Positions 44,735-55,876 of a stretch of DNA of 64,000 nt are shown one piece after another. A program made the translations under genes and the position numbers. Positions within the stretch are counted from its first letter, which is position 1, and each line of letters opens with the position of its first letter. The notes under the pieces were generated by a model, which was given only the letters and a program-made list of their open reading frames with translations, was not told where the DNA came from and did not search any database. This stretch comes from Anniella stebbinsi (lineage: Eukaryota; Chordata; Lepidosauria; Squamata; Anniellidae), in contig JARDYH010000003.1 in the NCBI GenBank assembly GCA_029215795.1, forward strand, positions 65,976,109 to 66,040,108, given 5' to 3'.

Positions 44735-45068
44735 TGATTGATTGATTTCATTGTTATACCATCCAATAGCCAAAGCTCTCTGGGAAGTTTATAACAGTTA
44801 AAACTACAAAATACAGCATGATAAGACATAATATAAAACATGTAAACTATGGTATAAAAGCAAAATAAAAATCAGCAGAAACTGAAAGACTAAAATGCCT
44901 GGGAAAATAAGGAGGTCTTCACCTGGTGCCAAAAAGACCACATCATCATCATCATCATCATCAGGTGAACTTCTCTGATGAACTCATTCAACAATGAGGA
45001 TGCCACAACGGAAAAGGCTATCTCCTTACTAGCCACCTGCCTCACTTCATTTGGCAAGCGCACCATTC
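44735..45068 (-). pseudogene. L2-type LINE 3' end, minus strand
   Basis: Starting from (ATTG)n at 44,733, 'ttataccatccaatagccaa' and 'agctctctgggaagtttata' are the L2 3' UTR reversed. The ORF2 end ('gtcttcacctggtgccaaaa', then 'acggaaaaggctatctcctt' and 'agccacctgcctcacttcat') corresponds to the RRAF/VRQVATRR block of the copy at 2,200. An (ATC)n repeat is inserted at 44,941-44,963. Confidence 0.75.
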
Positions 45069-45297
45069 TTGCTATCCGATAGCATTAATCACCACTTCCT
45101 TCCCTAGTTTCTCAACTGCAAACATTTGTGGAAGAAAACATTATGTTTTTTTAAAAAGTGGGGTTTTTTTATGTATGGATTGGGAATATTCCCTCCATCT
45201 GTTGATGCACCAGAAGAATCATACTCTACATAGTGGTTCTTCAAGCAGCCTCCTAAGTTTTTCAACAGCAGTCAATCGAAAACAATGTTGTGTTTAC
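45069..45297. other. No gene seen
   Basis: Unique sequence left of the large L2 element. Confidence 0.4.
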
Positions 45298-45338
<41 letters not shown>

Positions 45339-45481
45339 TTATTTCTTACCCGCCTCTCCGTTTGGATCGAGGCGGGGAACAACAATATGATAAAATACAT
45401 AAAACTGATTAAAACATGACACACATTATTAAAACTGCATTAAAACATCCTAAAACATCCTAAAAACATGCTAAAAACATT

Positions 45482-47160
45482 CCAAAATTCTACTGGATAT
45501 GCCCGCTGGAAGAGAACAGTCTTTATGGCTTTCTTAAATTCTAAAAGACTGTTAAGTTGACGAGTCTCCTCCAGCAGGTCATTCCACAATCTGGGAGCGG
45601 CAGAAGAGAAGGTCCTCTGGGTAACGGTTGTCAGCCTAGTCTTGGCCGACTGTAGTAAATTCTTCCCAGAGGAACTGAGCATGCAGGGCGGATTGTATGG
45701 GAGAAGGCGATCCCGCAGGTAACCTGGACCCAAACCATGTAGGGCTTTACAGGTCATAACCAACACTTTATACTTCGCCCGGAAACTGACTGGCAGCCAG
45801 TGGAGCGATTTTAAAGCTGGCGTAATATGGTCACCCCTAGGTGTACCGGTGACCAACCTGGCTGCCATATTTTGAACTAGTTGAAGTTTCCGGACTAGGC
45901 ACAGAGGTAGCCCTATGTACAGCGCATTGCAGAAGTCGAGCCTCGAAGTTACCTGCGTGTGCACTACCGTCTTTAGGTCTTCCAACTCTAGGAAGGGGCG
46001 CAGCTGGCGTATCAGCCAAAGCTGATAGTAGACACTCCTGGCCATCGCATCTATCAGGGCTGTCATCTGGAGCGATGGATCCAGGAGCACCCCCAATCTG
46101 CGAACACAGTCTTTCAGGGGGAGTGTAACCCCATTCAGAACTGGTTGACACACCTCCAAACCCAGGTTGCGGCCTTTGACAGCAAGCACCTCCATCTTGT
46201 CTGGATTCAGCTTCAGTTTGTTTTTCCTCATCCAAGCATTCATTCAGAGGAGACACACTATCCTTAGCTGACGCTGTTATCGAAGGCATAGAGAAATATA
46301 TTTGGGTGTCATCAGCATACTGATAGCACCCCGCCCCATGCCTCCGAATAATCTCTCCCAACGGTTTCATATAAATGTTAAACAGCATTGGGAAAAGGAT
46401 GGCACCTTGTGGTACGCCACCCAGCAGCTCCTTCTTTGCAGAGCAGCTATCCCCAAGTATCACCATCTGGAACCTGCCCGAGAGATAGGACAGGAACCAC
46501 TGAAGCACAGTGCTCCCGATTCCCAATCCCCTCAGGCGTTCTAGAAGGATACCATGGTCGATGGTATCGAATGCCGCTGAGAGGTCCAGAAGTACCAACA
46601 GGGACACACTCCCCCTGTCAATACTCAGGCGTAGATCATCCACTAAGGCGACCATAGCAGTCTCAACTCCGTATCCCGCTCTGAAGCCAGTTTGAAATGG
46701 GTCTAGAAAATCAGTGTCATCCAAAACTACTTGGAGTTGGAAGGCAACTGCCCTCTCATTCACCTTGCCCAAAAACGGAAGGTTTGATACCGGTCTGTAG
46801 TTCTTAAAGTCCAGGGGGTCTAGGGAGGACTTCATTAGAAGCGGTCGTACCACCGCTTCTTTTAAACATGAAGGAAAACTCCCCTACCTGAGAGATGCAT
46901 TAATAATATATTGTAATTGCGATCTAACTGCATCTCCTCCCTGGGTGACCAGCCATGAAGGACAGGGATCGAGAGGGCAAGTCATCCTCCTCATTCGTCC
47001 AAGCAGCTTGTCCACGTCCTTGGTACTCACCAACTGAAACTGATCCAGTGTAATTCTACTCGCAGAGTCGCTGGACACTCCATCGTCAGCCTCTGCTATA
47101 ATGACGGCATCTAAATCGGCTCTTATCCGAGAGATTTTATCTGTGAAATGATCGTTAAAG
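45482..47160 (-). pseudogene. L2 ORF2 part 3: reverse transcriptase and C-terminus
   Basis: The frame carries LDFKNYRPVSNLPFLGKVNE, LLDLSAAFDTIDH, GVPQGAILFPMLFNI and the YADD catalytic motif (about 46,310). An in-frame TAG lies near 46,881 before …KEAVVRPLL. A frameshift at about 46,240 moves to the frame MNAWMRKNKLKLNPDKMEVL, which continues through LHWLPVSFRAKYKVLVMTCK and AAPRLWNDLLEE to the stop near 45,440. Reverse transcription of its own RNA would be the role of an intact copy. The two frames overlap in 45,837-46,243 as an artefact of the shift. Confidence 0.87.
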
Positions 47161-47163
47161 GCA

Positions 47164-47592
47164 TCACAGCGAACTGCCGAAGGCTCTAAGACTGGATTCA
47201 GGGGGAAGGTGCTCAGGTTCCTGAACCACCCTGAACAGTTCTGCTGGACGTGAATTCACAGACGCAATGCGCGCAGAGAAGAAAGCTTTCTTCGCTGCAC
47301 GTATTGCCACCCCATAGGAACGAAGATGTTCTCTATGTCGTGTCTTGTCGGATATAAGTCGAGTTTTCCGCCATAGGCACTCCAGTCGTCGTCCTTTCCA
47401 CTTCAACTCCCTGAGGTCTTCTGTATACCAGGGTGCCCTGTTAGAAGCAGGTTGGAGAGGACGTTTGGGGGCGATTGTGTCGATAGCCCTAGTTAGGTCT
47501 TGATTCCATCTATTAACCAGGGCTTCTACAGGATCGTCGACGATACCAGCCATAGAACCCTCTAAGGCTTTCTGGAATCCAGAAGGATCCAT
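47164..47592 (-). pseudogene. L2 ORF2 part 2: linker
   Basis: The frame is unchanged from part 1. It has RAPWYTEDLRELKWKGRRLE, typical of the linker between endonuclease and reverse transcriptase in L2/CR1 elements. It ends at about 47,165 by a one-base frameshift; the other frame continues with DAFNDHFTDKISRIRADLD. Confidence 0.82.
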
Positions 47593-47598
47593 CAGCCT

Positions 47599-48465
47599 TC
47601 AAGGGCGGACCATCTTAATAGGTCCGCCACCCCTGCAGGGGCGAGTGGTAGCCATGATACTAACCCTGACCAGAAAATGGTCTGTCCATGACAACAAGGA
47701 GGTATTCGTTACCTCCGCCCACAGATCTGTCTGTTCGGAACTGAAGACAGCATCGAGGGTGTGACCTGCTGAATATGTGGATCCAGAGACCAACTGGGAT
47801 AGGCCCATGGTTGTCATGGATGCCATGAACTCCCGAGCTACACCTGACAAACCAGTCTCGAATGGGATGTTGAAGTCACCCAGGACCAAAAGACTGGGTG
47901 AATCCAACACCAGCTCCGGGACCAGTTCCGTGAGCTCGGCCAGGGAGTCTGATAGGCAGCGGGGTGGCCGGTACACTAAGAGAATCCCTAGTCTATCCCT
48001 GGTCTTCAGACTCAGGTACACGCATTCGATGTGATTCAATTCACGAACAGGAAGTCTGGTCAGGTTTAGATTATCCCTATAGACCACAGCTACTCCGCCC
48101 CCCCGCCCACTTTCCCTCACCGGCTCACTAACACAGTACCCAGCTGGGAGGGCCTGCGCCCATGTCGGCCCACTGTCATCTCCCAGCCAGGTCTCTGTGA
48201 AGCATGCCAGGACAGCCTCCTCATCTGAAAGAAGGTCATAGATGATATTTGTTTTATTTTTAACTGACCTGGCATTACATAGAAGCAAGGAGAGGTTCTG
48301 TGGGTGGCCTGGTTCGTTCTCCAAGTTCCCCGGGTTGGCAGAGCAACCGGAAGGTAAGATGGGTGTTAGATATCTATCTCTCCTTCCCCTGTAACGGCAC
48401 ATCGCCCTGCCAACACCATATCTCCCTTTGCCCTGCACAACACAAATTGCCGCTCCCCTACACAT
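47599..48465 (-). pseudogene. L2 ORF2 part 1: endonuclease
   Basis: This 288-codon frame covers the apurinic-like endonuclease: LLLCNARSVKNKTNIIYDL, ETWL, GGGVAVVYRDNLNLTR, VYRPP, GDFN, GHTLDAVFS and SWTDHFLVRV. These are the expected catalytic blocks. In the intact element it nicks target DNA for target-primed reverse transcription. It ends in an in-frame TGA (…KMVRP*), after which the same frame continues at 47,592. Confidence 0.87.
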
Positions 48466-48480
48466 TGTGGTCAGCTGGAA

Positions 48481-49002
48481 GGGTGGGGTGCAGGTGGCTC
48501 TCCTCTCTTGTGCTCTTCATCCACAGCAGCAGTTTTTGACTGATGGCTTCATTCCCATGGCTGAGAGCCTCAGGCCGAGAGCCCCTTTGCTCTCGCCCTT
48601 CGGCTCGCGCCCACAGGCTCGCGCCTTCAGCAGCCTGAAGGCTGAAATACCTGTGGAGATGGGTGGGGCAGACAAACACTCGTCAGGCTCAGGCCCAGCC
48701 AGCAGCACAGCACAGCACAGCACTCCCTGCAACGACCACCCTTCCCACAATGACCACATGGGCACAATCCATACCCATCATCTCAAGTGCATGTAACTTT
48801 CAGAACTAGATGCTTTAAAAACCCATACCTGTACACTAGCAAAGGCATGGGTTGTCCTTGCTCACAATTCATGCCCTCTGATGTTTTATTGAAGAAAATA
48901 GGGACACTCTTCTGCCTGTATATTGTATTGTTCTTATTTGTAGAGCCAAATTAATTGATATGTAAGTGTTCTATTACTGGAACTCCATGTTTTTTTCCGC
49001 AG
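48481..49002. other. GC-rich stretch, possibly L2 5' UTR, then unique DNA
   Basis: 48,500-48,770 is CpG-richer than the surroundings ('cccttcggctcgcgcccaca'). It may be the 5' UTR of the neighbouring L2 but no second copy in this window allows a check. A CAGCA tandem lies near 48,710. No gene is seen. Confidence 0.4.
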
Positions 49003-49045
49003 CAGCTGCAGAACCCCCTTATCCTGAATACAACTATGACACAGG
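49003..49045 (+). other. Short exon candidate (unrecognised)
   Basis: The acceptor 'catgtttttttccgcag' is followed by 43 nt and the donor AGG|GTGAGG. The open frame reads AAEPPYPEYNYDT. The peptide is acidic and tyrosine- and proline-rich. The other frame closes quickly. I do not recognise the protein, and chance cannot be excluded for so short an interval. Confidence 0.3.
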
Positions 49046-49479
49046 GTGAGGAAATTTAATCCTTCTCCCCTCAACACATACCTGAAAATCACTCAGTAAA
49101 AATCTCCCATTTGTACACATATTTGGTGTTATGATAACAAGACGCAAATATGGAAGCTTCCTTCTCCCTTCCTCTTTCATGCCAAGACTGGAAGCTTCCA
49201 TCTCAGCGTGCAGCAAATTACTGCTTGCCCTGCAAACCAAACCATGGCTTGCAACCTTTGTTTAAGGGCAAACTATAGTTTTCGCAAAACATAAATTGCT
49301 GGGTTCTGTCAAATAGCAAACAATGGTTTGTCGCTAACCACAATCAGAAGAAAGGGGAGAAGAAAGTTGGTGAGCTCAAAGTTCAAGCCAGCTCACGCTC
49401 ATAACACCACATGATGGTGTTGCTGCTGCATTATATCTGAATAACCCCATTATTAATTGAAAGCAGAATTACAATAAAT

Positions 49480-49845
49480 ATGAACCAAGAACTGGCCATG
49501 TTTAGCCTGGAGAAGAGAAGACTGAGGGGAGACATGATAGCACTCTTCAAATCCTTGAAAGATTGTCAGACAGAGGAGGGCCAAGATCTCTTCTCGATCA
49601 TCCCAGAGTGCAGGACGCTGAATAATGGGCTCAAGTTACAAGAAGCCAGACTTCGACTGGACATCAGGAAAAACTTCTAGAGCAGTACAACAATGGAATC
49701 AATTACCTAGGGAGATCGTGGGCTCTCCCACACTAGAGGCATTCAAGATGCAGCTGCTTTAAGGTGGATTCCTGCATTGAACAGGGGGTTGAAATTGATG
49801 GCCTTATAGGCCCCTTTCAACTCTACTGTTCCATGAGTCTATACC
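49480..49845 (+). pseudogene. CR1 LINE 3' end
   Basis: The frame 49,480-49,677 is the CR1 ORF2 C-terminus: MFSLEKRRLRGDMIALFKSL, then ARLRLDIRKNF before a TAG. The conserved continuation (WN.LP.E.V) is present but frame-shifted ('aatggaatcaattacctagg'). The 3' end 'cccctttcaactctactgtt'+'ccatgagtctat' is the CR1 terminus. It is 5'-truncated and dead. Confidence 0.88.
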
Positions 49846-51469
49846 CTGGTATTGTTACAGAACTGCTCATCACCTCATGAACAATCGTCATCCTATGTAA
49901 ACATTGCCAGGAAAATGTAGATTCTATGTTAAATCCTTCAACTAACTTTGCTGATGAAACAAACAGCAACCACCCATCACAAAGGCTTCTCCCAAGCGTG
50001 CTACCATTAAAAAATCAGACAGCAATTCTGACCCCACTGCTTACATGCTGCAGGAAAATTACAGTGCCGCTTTTCTACTGTTTTGACATGTGTCAGCAGA
50101 TAGTGAAACACTCTGCTAAGAATCAAGGGAGCCGATGTTACTGCCATTTCCCATTATTTTAACATGGATTGCCCAAAGGCTGTGCAAAAAGAAACTGAAG
50201 AATGACAGAGGCAAAAAGGTATGAAATAGTTTTATGGTAACTGCAAGTAGGAGGAGTGAAAGGGCTACTTCGGGTGTATCAAAAGGGAATGCAAAGGAAG
50301 AGTATGGACCAATTAAAAAGATGAGCAAATTCTCCCTTAGTATTTGTTCAGATGTATTAAGGTAGGCACTCAATACTGTATCAAATAAAGATTGGGGAAT
50401 TGATGTGAACTTTATTTGCAAGGACACTGGCCTACAACGAAGGTATCCTGGTAGTATATTTATCACATATACTTGAATTGGTATACTTAGTATATCATGT
50501 CTGAGGATTGGCCCACTATTGGTGTGTTCCTCTTATTTTACAGGTAACAGTATACTCCACTGAACAACAGATTTCTTGGCCAATTTGTTCTCCAGAGAAC
50601 ATCAAGGAGTAGCATTTAGGTTTGTGAGTTTCCAACTCCATAACAAGATCCCAAATAACTCACTAACTCAAGAATGCTGGATTAAGTTTTGTATTGACCC
50701 AGAAACCAGTGCTTTAATTATCAGAGCTGCTCAGAAGATGCCATAATGATTTTGCAGATATCCCCTACCTAAAATGACACACATTGCCAAAAAAGTTGAA
50801 CTGCATGACAAGAAAAGAGAACATTGGATAGAGATCTCCATGACAAATGTATGTTTATAAATACATGCAAATCTGGCAAGCATTATTATAATTTAAATAG
50901 AAATACAGTACATTTCACTATAGTGAGAAGACCATGACTAAATGACATGTCTACTGTCTAAGTGCTAGCTGTGGATGGGCAACTTTAAAAACCTTATTCT
51001 TGCTACTTATAGTTCTTTATCTTTAAATTGAATTTGGCACGAAATCCCTTAAAACTGAGACCATCCTCTGTAAAATAAGACTCATGGCCAACTATCCCAC
51101 CATCTACCATCCCCAGTATCCACTGAACATAGAGTGGGAAGCAGGATTGCACTCACTGATATCAACATGACCTTTGACCTCATTCTCAATCTCTACATCC
51201 CTTTCACACCACTGTAGTTCTTTCAGGGATAAGACTAAATGCATGTTATAAGTGGGAATAAGGACCATAGGAACAATCCTGCTCCTTCTTCTATACATGT
51301 TTATTGTAATGTGTGAAGAGAGCCTTGACTTGGTTTTCAAAATGTCTAGGTTGTTGGGATATTTTGTTTTATGCTTTGATGTTTGTGTATGTGTAAGAAA
51401 TGGTGTAACCCTATCTTCAGATGCCCTGAAACTTTTCATGCATCCCCACTTACAGAGGAGGGGCTATAA
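49846..51469. other. No gene seen
   Basis: No coding motif recognised. A minus-strand open frame of 116 codons (50,116-50,466) has no family features. Confidence 0.4.
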
Positions 51470-51815
51470 CACAGTGGTAGAGAATATGCTTTGCATGCAG
51501 GGAAGGGTCATAGCTCAGTGTGATAGAGTGCATGCTTTGCATACAGAAGGTCTCAGGTTTGATTCCTGGCATCTCCAGGTAGGTCAGGAAAAATTCCTGC
51601 CTGAAATCCTTGACTGATGCTGCCAGTCAAGTGTATACAATACTGGGGTAGATGGACAAATGGGCTGACTCAGTGTAAGGCAGCTTTCTATGTTCCAATG
51701 TCCCAGGTTCAATCCCTGGCATCTCCAGGTAGGAAAGACTCCTGTCTGAAACTCTGAAGAGCTGCTGGTCTAGAAGTACTGACTCAGTATAAGTCCGCTT
51801 CTTATGGACCATTTA
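51470..51815 (+). mobile_element. tRNA-derived SINE, rearranged tandem copies
   Basis: Three partial heads occur: one at 51,470 ('ctataacacagtggtagaga'), one at 51,510 ('catagctcagtgtgatagag') with A and B boxes ('ggtttgattcc'), and a 3' body to 51,700 ('ggctgactcagtgtaaggca'). A second B-box-plus-body copy follows directly at 51,703-51,812 ('gttcaatccctggcatctcc'). SINE heads and bodies have therefore been joined in tandem. Confidence 0.82.
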
Positions 51816-51825
51816 ACTGGGGCAG

Positions 51826-51945
51826 GGGTGGGGAACCTATCTCCCTCCAGATCTTGTTGCTCTGCTTCCAATTATCAGAAATGGTGGGTGTTGTAGTCAG
51901 TAGTCAAACAAAATCTGAAGTGTCACAGATTCCCTAATGGTGGAT
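51826..51945. mobile_element. Palindromic MITE copy
   Basis: 'caggggtggggaacctatct' and 'ccctccagatcttgttgctc' form the left half; 'gtgggtgttgtagtcagtag' and 'tcaaacaaaatctgaagtg' the right half. It follows the SINE cluster directly. Confidence 0.6.
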
Positions 51946-52054
51946 TAAAACCTACCATAACTTCTACAGACTATTTTGCTCAATGTGACATTACGCACCT
52001 ATCTGCCACAGTTATCTTCCTTATTTATCATCTTTAAATGGCTCGTTAGACTAC

Positions 52055-52115
52055 AATCCTAAGCATACTTATGATTAAGCAAGTCCCACTGATTCTCTGA
52101 GTAAACATGTTCATG
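52055..52115 (-). mobile_element. MITE-like repeat fragment
   Basis: 'ctacaatcctaagcatactt' and 'aagcaagtcccactgattct' match the small dispersed repeat seen at 18,858 and 53,088. Confidence 0.45.
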
Positions 52116-53087
52116 ACTGGGCAATTTATGCTGAAAGGGGTGATGGAGACACTAATATTTACCTATATGAAGACTGAAAAATAATGTGCCTTAAAAATCT
52201 GAACCCAGGTCTCATAGGTCTAGATTCAACAATCTAGTCACTAGGCTGTGGATCTAACATTGGCCTTTCATCTCTATGTTGTTACTGCCTGCCTTGCTTA
52301 CTTGAAAGGCAACAGCCGCTTCTAAGTTCTTCCAGTCTGCCCCTAGCCTTTAAAATCTAAAACAACCAATTGTCTGTTAATAACAGATACCTTTCACAAA
52401 CCCAGCTTCCTGAATTTCCATTTTGTTTTGAAGGGGAAAGGAAAATGATTATCCAGCTGTGAATTTTTAATGCTGATGTAATTCGAGACAGCAAATCGCA
52501 GCAATTCTATATAGCAAACTACAGTAACATCATTGGCTTCTGTAGCCAGATTCATCAAGGGAAAACTGTCAAGGAATAGAGCTCATCACTTCCTTTGAAT
52601 TCTCCAGTAATATGCCCACACAATGCAGGTTTGTAGAGATCAACCACTCTTAAGGACTGGGTCAGCTGCCTGCAAAATTCCAAAGAACATCCGACAATAA
52701 GACAGCATGAATGGAATTGGAACAGCTGTGCCGGGTCACAAACCTAAGACTGTTTTAGCTACAAGCCGTTCTTTATGCTTGTAACGTTGTGTAGTATTCC
52801 AAAAAAAGTATAATATGCCCTAATTTGAAGAAGTATGCTTTGATCATATCCAATTTGTCTGTTAGTCAATGCCATCCTTATAATGAAGTGCGGATTAATC
52901 TTATCCCAATTCTATTAATAATGTGATTTTGAAAGCAAAAGTTCACATGTGCAGAAACATAAACAAGCATTTTAAATCAAAATGCTATTGTAAGCATGGC
53001 CTGGGATTTTTGAGGAAAAAAATAATGCCTTAAAATAAATATAATTTTCAAGGTTCAACTGCACCATTCGAAATACAGCACTGTTTA
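52116..53087. other. No gene seen
   Basis: AT-rich unique DNA with no recognised feature. Confidence 0.4.
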
Positions 53088-53168
53088 TACATGTTCACTC
53101 CGTAGTAAACCATGCTGAGTTCAATGGGACTTACTCCTTAGTAAGTGGATTTAAGATTACAACCTTAA
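53088..53168 (+). mobile_element. MITE-like repeat fragment
   Basis: 'catgttcactccgtagtaaa' and 'gttcaatgggacttactcct' with 'aagattacaacctt' match the small dispersed repeat. Confidence 0.55.
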
Positions 53169-54569
53169 TAACCAGTTTCCAGTAAAAACTATTCATTATG
53201 CAAATTCAACAAAACTCCCCTGGCATCTACTTCACTTTTACTAGTTTAACCCAATGGCCTTTATACAATTAGCAATAGCTCTCTATTGTAATTGCAAGCA
53301 CACCATGATCTTTCACAGAAGAAATCTAGTCAGGAGATCTCCCGACTCATGGCCACCTAGGTTTGCTAGCTGTTAAAGGGATACTTAAGGAGGCCAGTTG
53401 AACAGTATTTCCAGAGGGGTAACAATGTTAGTTACAGCAAAAATAGTGTTGTTGTACCTTAAGGACTTAAAAATTATTATGACATGAAGTGGACTTTAGT
53501 CCACAGAAGCTTGTACCACAATGCATTTGTTAGTCTTTACGGTTCCACAAGACTCTTTATTGCTTTTCCCATTCCTCAGTATGTGTGAAAAGGCTTGATC
53601 TGCTGCAATACATAGGTGAAGCTTTTATATCTTGGATATGAATGTTATCATCTGCTAATTGCTGCAGCTCTAGCCTCTATTACAGGCATACCTACTGGCA
53701 TCCTACTAACTTATTTATTGTGGAGTTCAGATATTGCCAGTGGCCAGAAGAAAAGAAGCCTAGCCTCTTCCTGTGCCTTTGACAGAGATTTGATATGCAA
53801 AAACTAGCAGGTGTTTTATGGCATGGAGCTAAACACTTCCACCTGCTGATAGCTGCTGCAGATCAAAGTGTCATTAAAGCTACAGCTACAGGGGCTAGCA
53901 ATCCTGTGTGGCATACCGTGACTCCAGAAAGGATGCAGTTAATAAGACATCTCATGCTGGTCTCACGTATTTTTGATGGTATGCTCTGGCCCTTGTGTGT
54001 GTTTCCCATTTTGGGAGAAAATTAGCTACACCTACTGAAGCTGTAAGTCAACCTTGTCAACAGTATACTGATAAATGGCTATTTCACATAACACTGTGAA
54101 AATCTAATTGCTCACTCTGCACATTAGAAACCTGAGAAAAAAAATGCTACAGCAACTGCAGACAGAGATTAACATTCTTGAGTAAGTCATAACTTTCACT
54201 TGAGGAACAACATCAAATTACCTCACAAGAAAATTGTGAGGAGCTAAAAAAAATCTAAACAAATGAACAGTTATGGGGGCATTGGGTTACAATAGATGTG
54301 TTATATAGATCATACAAGCTGGAAAAGGGATTCAGGGATAAGAGGTGTGTCTAAACTCGCCCACTTCAGACCCAAAAAGAACCCCTATACTGTTAGGAGA
54401 TGCACACAAGGCAGACTTTCACCAGGTACATCTTAACCAACTACATGCTGAAAAGAGCCCTACCAGGGTTTGGGCCAGGGAACCTATGACAGAGCTCACT
54501 GCAGAGAATGAAACTGCATCAGCCTCCCATGCACTGAGATTATCAGAGGCTGGTACATCCACTATCAGA
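53169..54569. other. No gene seen; old repeat 3' end at 53,495-53,575
   Basis: 'agtccacagaagcttgtacc' and 'tgttagtctttacggttcca' form a 3' copy of the repeat at 30,190/34,570. No coding sequence is recognised. Confidence 0.45.
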
Positions 54570-54835
54570 AGTGAAGCCGATGGTGTCTAGAAAGAGATCC
54601 TTTTCAGTGATGGCACCCCAATTTATGGAATTTTCTCCCCTCCCCTGGCTTTTTGGGAACTAAGCAAATACCTTTCCATTTCCTCAAGCTTTTAGCTATT
54701 CAGCTATGATGATTGCATTGGTGCTAGTTTTTAATCTACTGTTTTTGCTGCTTTATTTTGTCATTCATTTATGTGTGTTCGTTATATGTTTATTCTATTA
54801 TGCATCACATACATTTTAAAAAATAAACATGGAGG
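54570..54835 (+). pseudogene. L2-like LINE 3' end relic
   Basis: 'gagatccttttcagtgatgg' and 'aatttatggaattttctccc' correspond to the AFSVMAPQFMEF block (compare AFSAVAPRLWNELP). A T-rich 3' UTR follows ('tttttaatctactgtttttg') with a final AAAAAATAAAC. It is heavily diverged. Confidence 0.55.
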
Positions 54836-55504
54836 TGCAGCCAAGAGATTCTGCAGCTTGGCTCATGACATGATAAAATTTCATCACAAGGTTGTTATTA
54901 GATATCATCTCTAATGAATTCCAAACAATAATGATAGTATTCAGAAGTAGCCACAATTGGAATACATGACAGATGTGTATTGGATCAGGAATGACTGGAT
55001 TAATGAGGAAGAGGAAGGAGTGGCATTATATATCAACCTTACAATTTATGATAAAGAAATAAAGTCTGATGGAAGAAACATGGATTATTTAGGTTAAGAA
55101 TGATTCATGTCAAGATGAGTGCATGAACTAATGGTTATTCATAACTACTGCAACTATTAAGAACAGAATACCCAAGTTACTCCTTTGAAAGGCTGTAGGA
55201 AACAAGTATTGCATTAGTGGAGCTAGATTCATTTAAATTAAAGCCATAAAATATCCTTCCTAGTCTGTAGCCTTTATTGGGATTTAAAGGAGAAGAAACC
55301 TGTTATGCAATTCTTTAAAATACAGGAGCCCACTCAGCTTTGGTTCGAAAAAAAACCTAGCAAGTCCAGGAAAAGCCAGCTGATCCCACAGGAGCTCAGT
55401 TTCTCAAAGGACCTGTCTTCTCTGAAAAACATGTTTAAGTTATCATATGTCTATTTAGCATTTGTGGGAAACCTGTGGTCTGCCTAGATAAGTGAAGGTT
55501 CGGG
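54836..55504. other. No gene seen
   Basis: AT-rich unique DNA; no recognised feature. Confidence 0.4.
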
Positions 55505-55640
55505 GAGGGGAAATCTGGAAAACCAGATGTTGTTGGACTCCCAACTCTCATCAACCCCAGCCAGTAAGGCCAATGGTCAGGAATGATGGGAGCTGAAGTC
55601 TAACAACATCTGAAGGGCCATATGTTGCCCACAGGCAGAT
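55505..55640. mobile_element. Palindromic MITE copy
   Basis: 'aaaccagatgttgttggact' with 'cccaactctcatcaacccca' mirrors 'gggagctgaagtctaacaac' and 'atctgaagggcc'. It belongs with the neighbouring element at 55,733. Confidence 0.65.
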
Positions 55641-55732
55641 GCAGGAGGAAGAGAATTGTGAACGTAATTTATATTTGTAAATTCCAATTATTAATAGAGA
55701 ACAAAAGGTGCTTGCTAGTTTGTGTGGTAAGG

Positions 55733-55868
55733 CAGGGGTAGGCAGAAAGTAAATCTCCAGATGTTTTGGACTTCAACTCCTAGAAACCCCTGGCAGCACG
55801 GGCAATGGTCATGAATGCTGGGAGTTGAAGTCTAAAACATTTGGAGATCTACCTTCTGCCCACCCCTG
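55733..55868. mobile_element. hAT-like MITE with target duplication
   Basis: The terminal repeat CAGGGGTAGGCAGAAAG mirrors CTTCTGCCCACCCCTG over the whole 136 bp (about 60-bp arms with few mismatches). The flanks are TGGTAAGG (55,725-55,732) and TCATAAGG (55,869-55,876), an 8-bp duplication with two changes, as expected of hAT elements. Non-coding. Confidence 0.8.
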
Positions 55869-55876
55869 TCATAAGG

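Larger units (their letters stand above)
45298..48480 (-). mobile_element. Near full-length L2-type LINE
   Basis: The element runs on the minus strand from about 48,480 (5') to an (ATT)n tail at 45,298-45,340 (3'). It holds one long ORF2 broken by about four lesions. The 3' UTR is marked by 'ccgcctcgatccaaacggag' and 'gaggcgggtaagaaataaa'. GC-rich sequence to about 48,770 could be its 5' UTR. It is the longest LINE in the window and the likely parent type of the truncated copy at 57,678. Confidence 0.88.

Noticed and set aside
14114..45340. CRISPR-like arrays among the microsatellites and tandem units
   Set aside because: Unit structure, lack of unique spacers and the eukaryotic context exclude CRISPR.
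50116..50466. 116-codon minus-strand frame with a hydrophobic stretch
   Set aside because: No start context, splice logic or family motif; composition matches AT-rich chance frames.
51510..51580. A functional tRNA gene
   Set aside because: A and B boxes are present but there is no cloverleaf or acceptor stem, and a SINE body follows.
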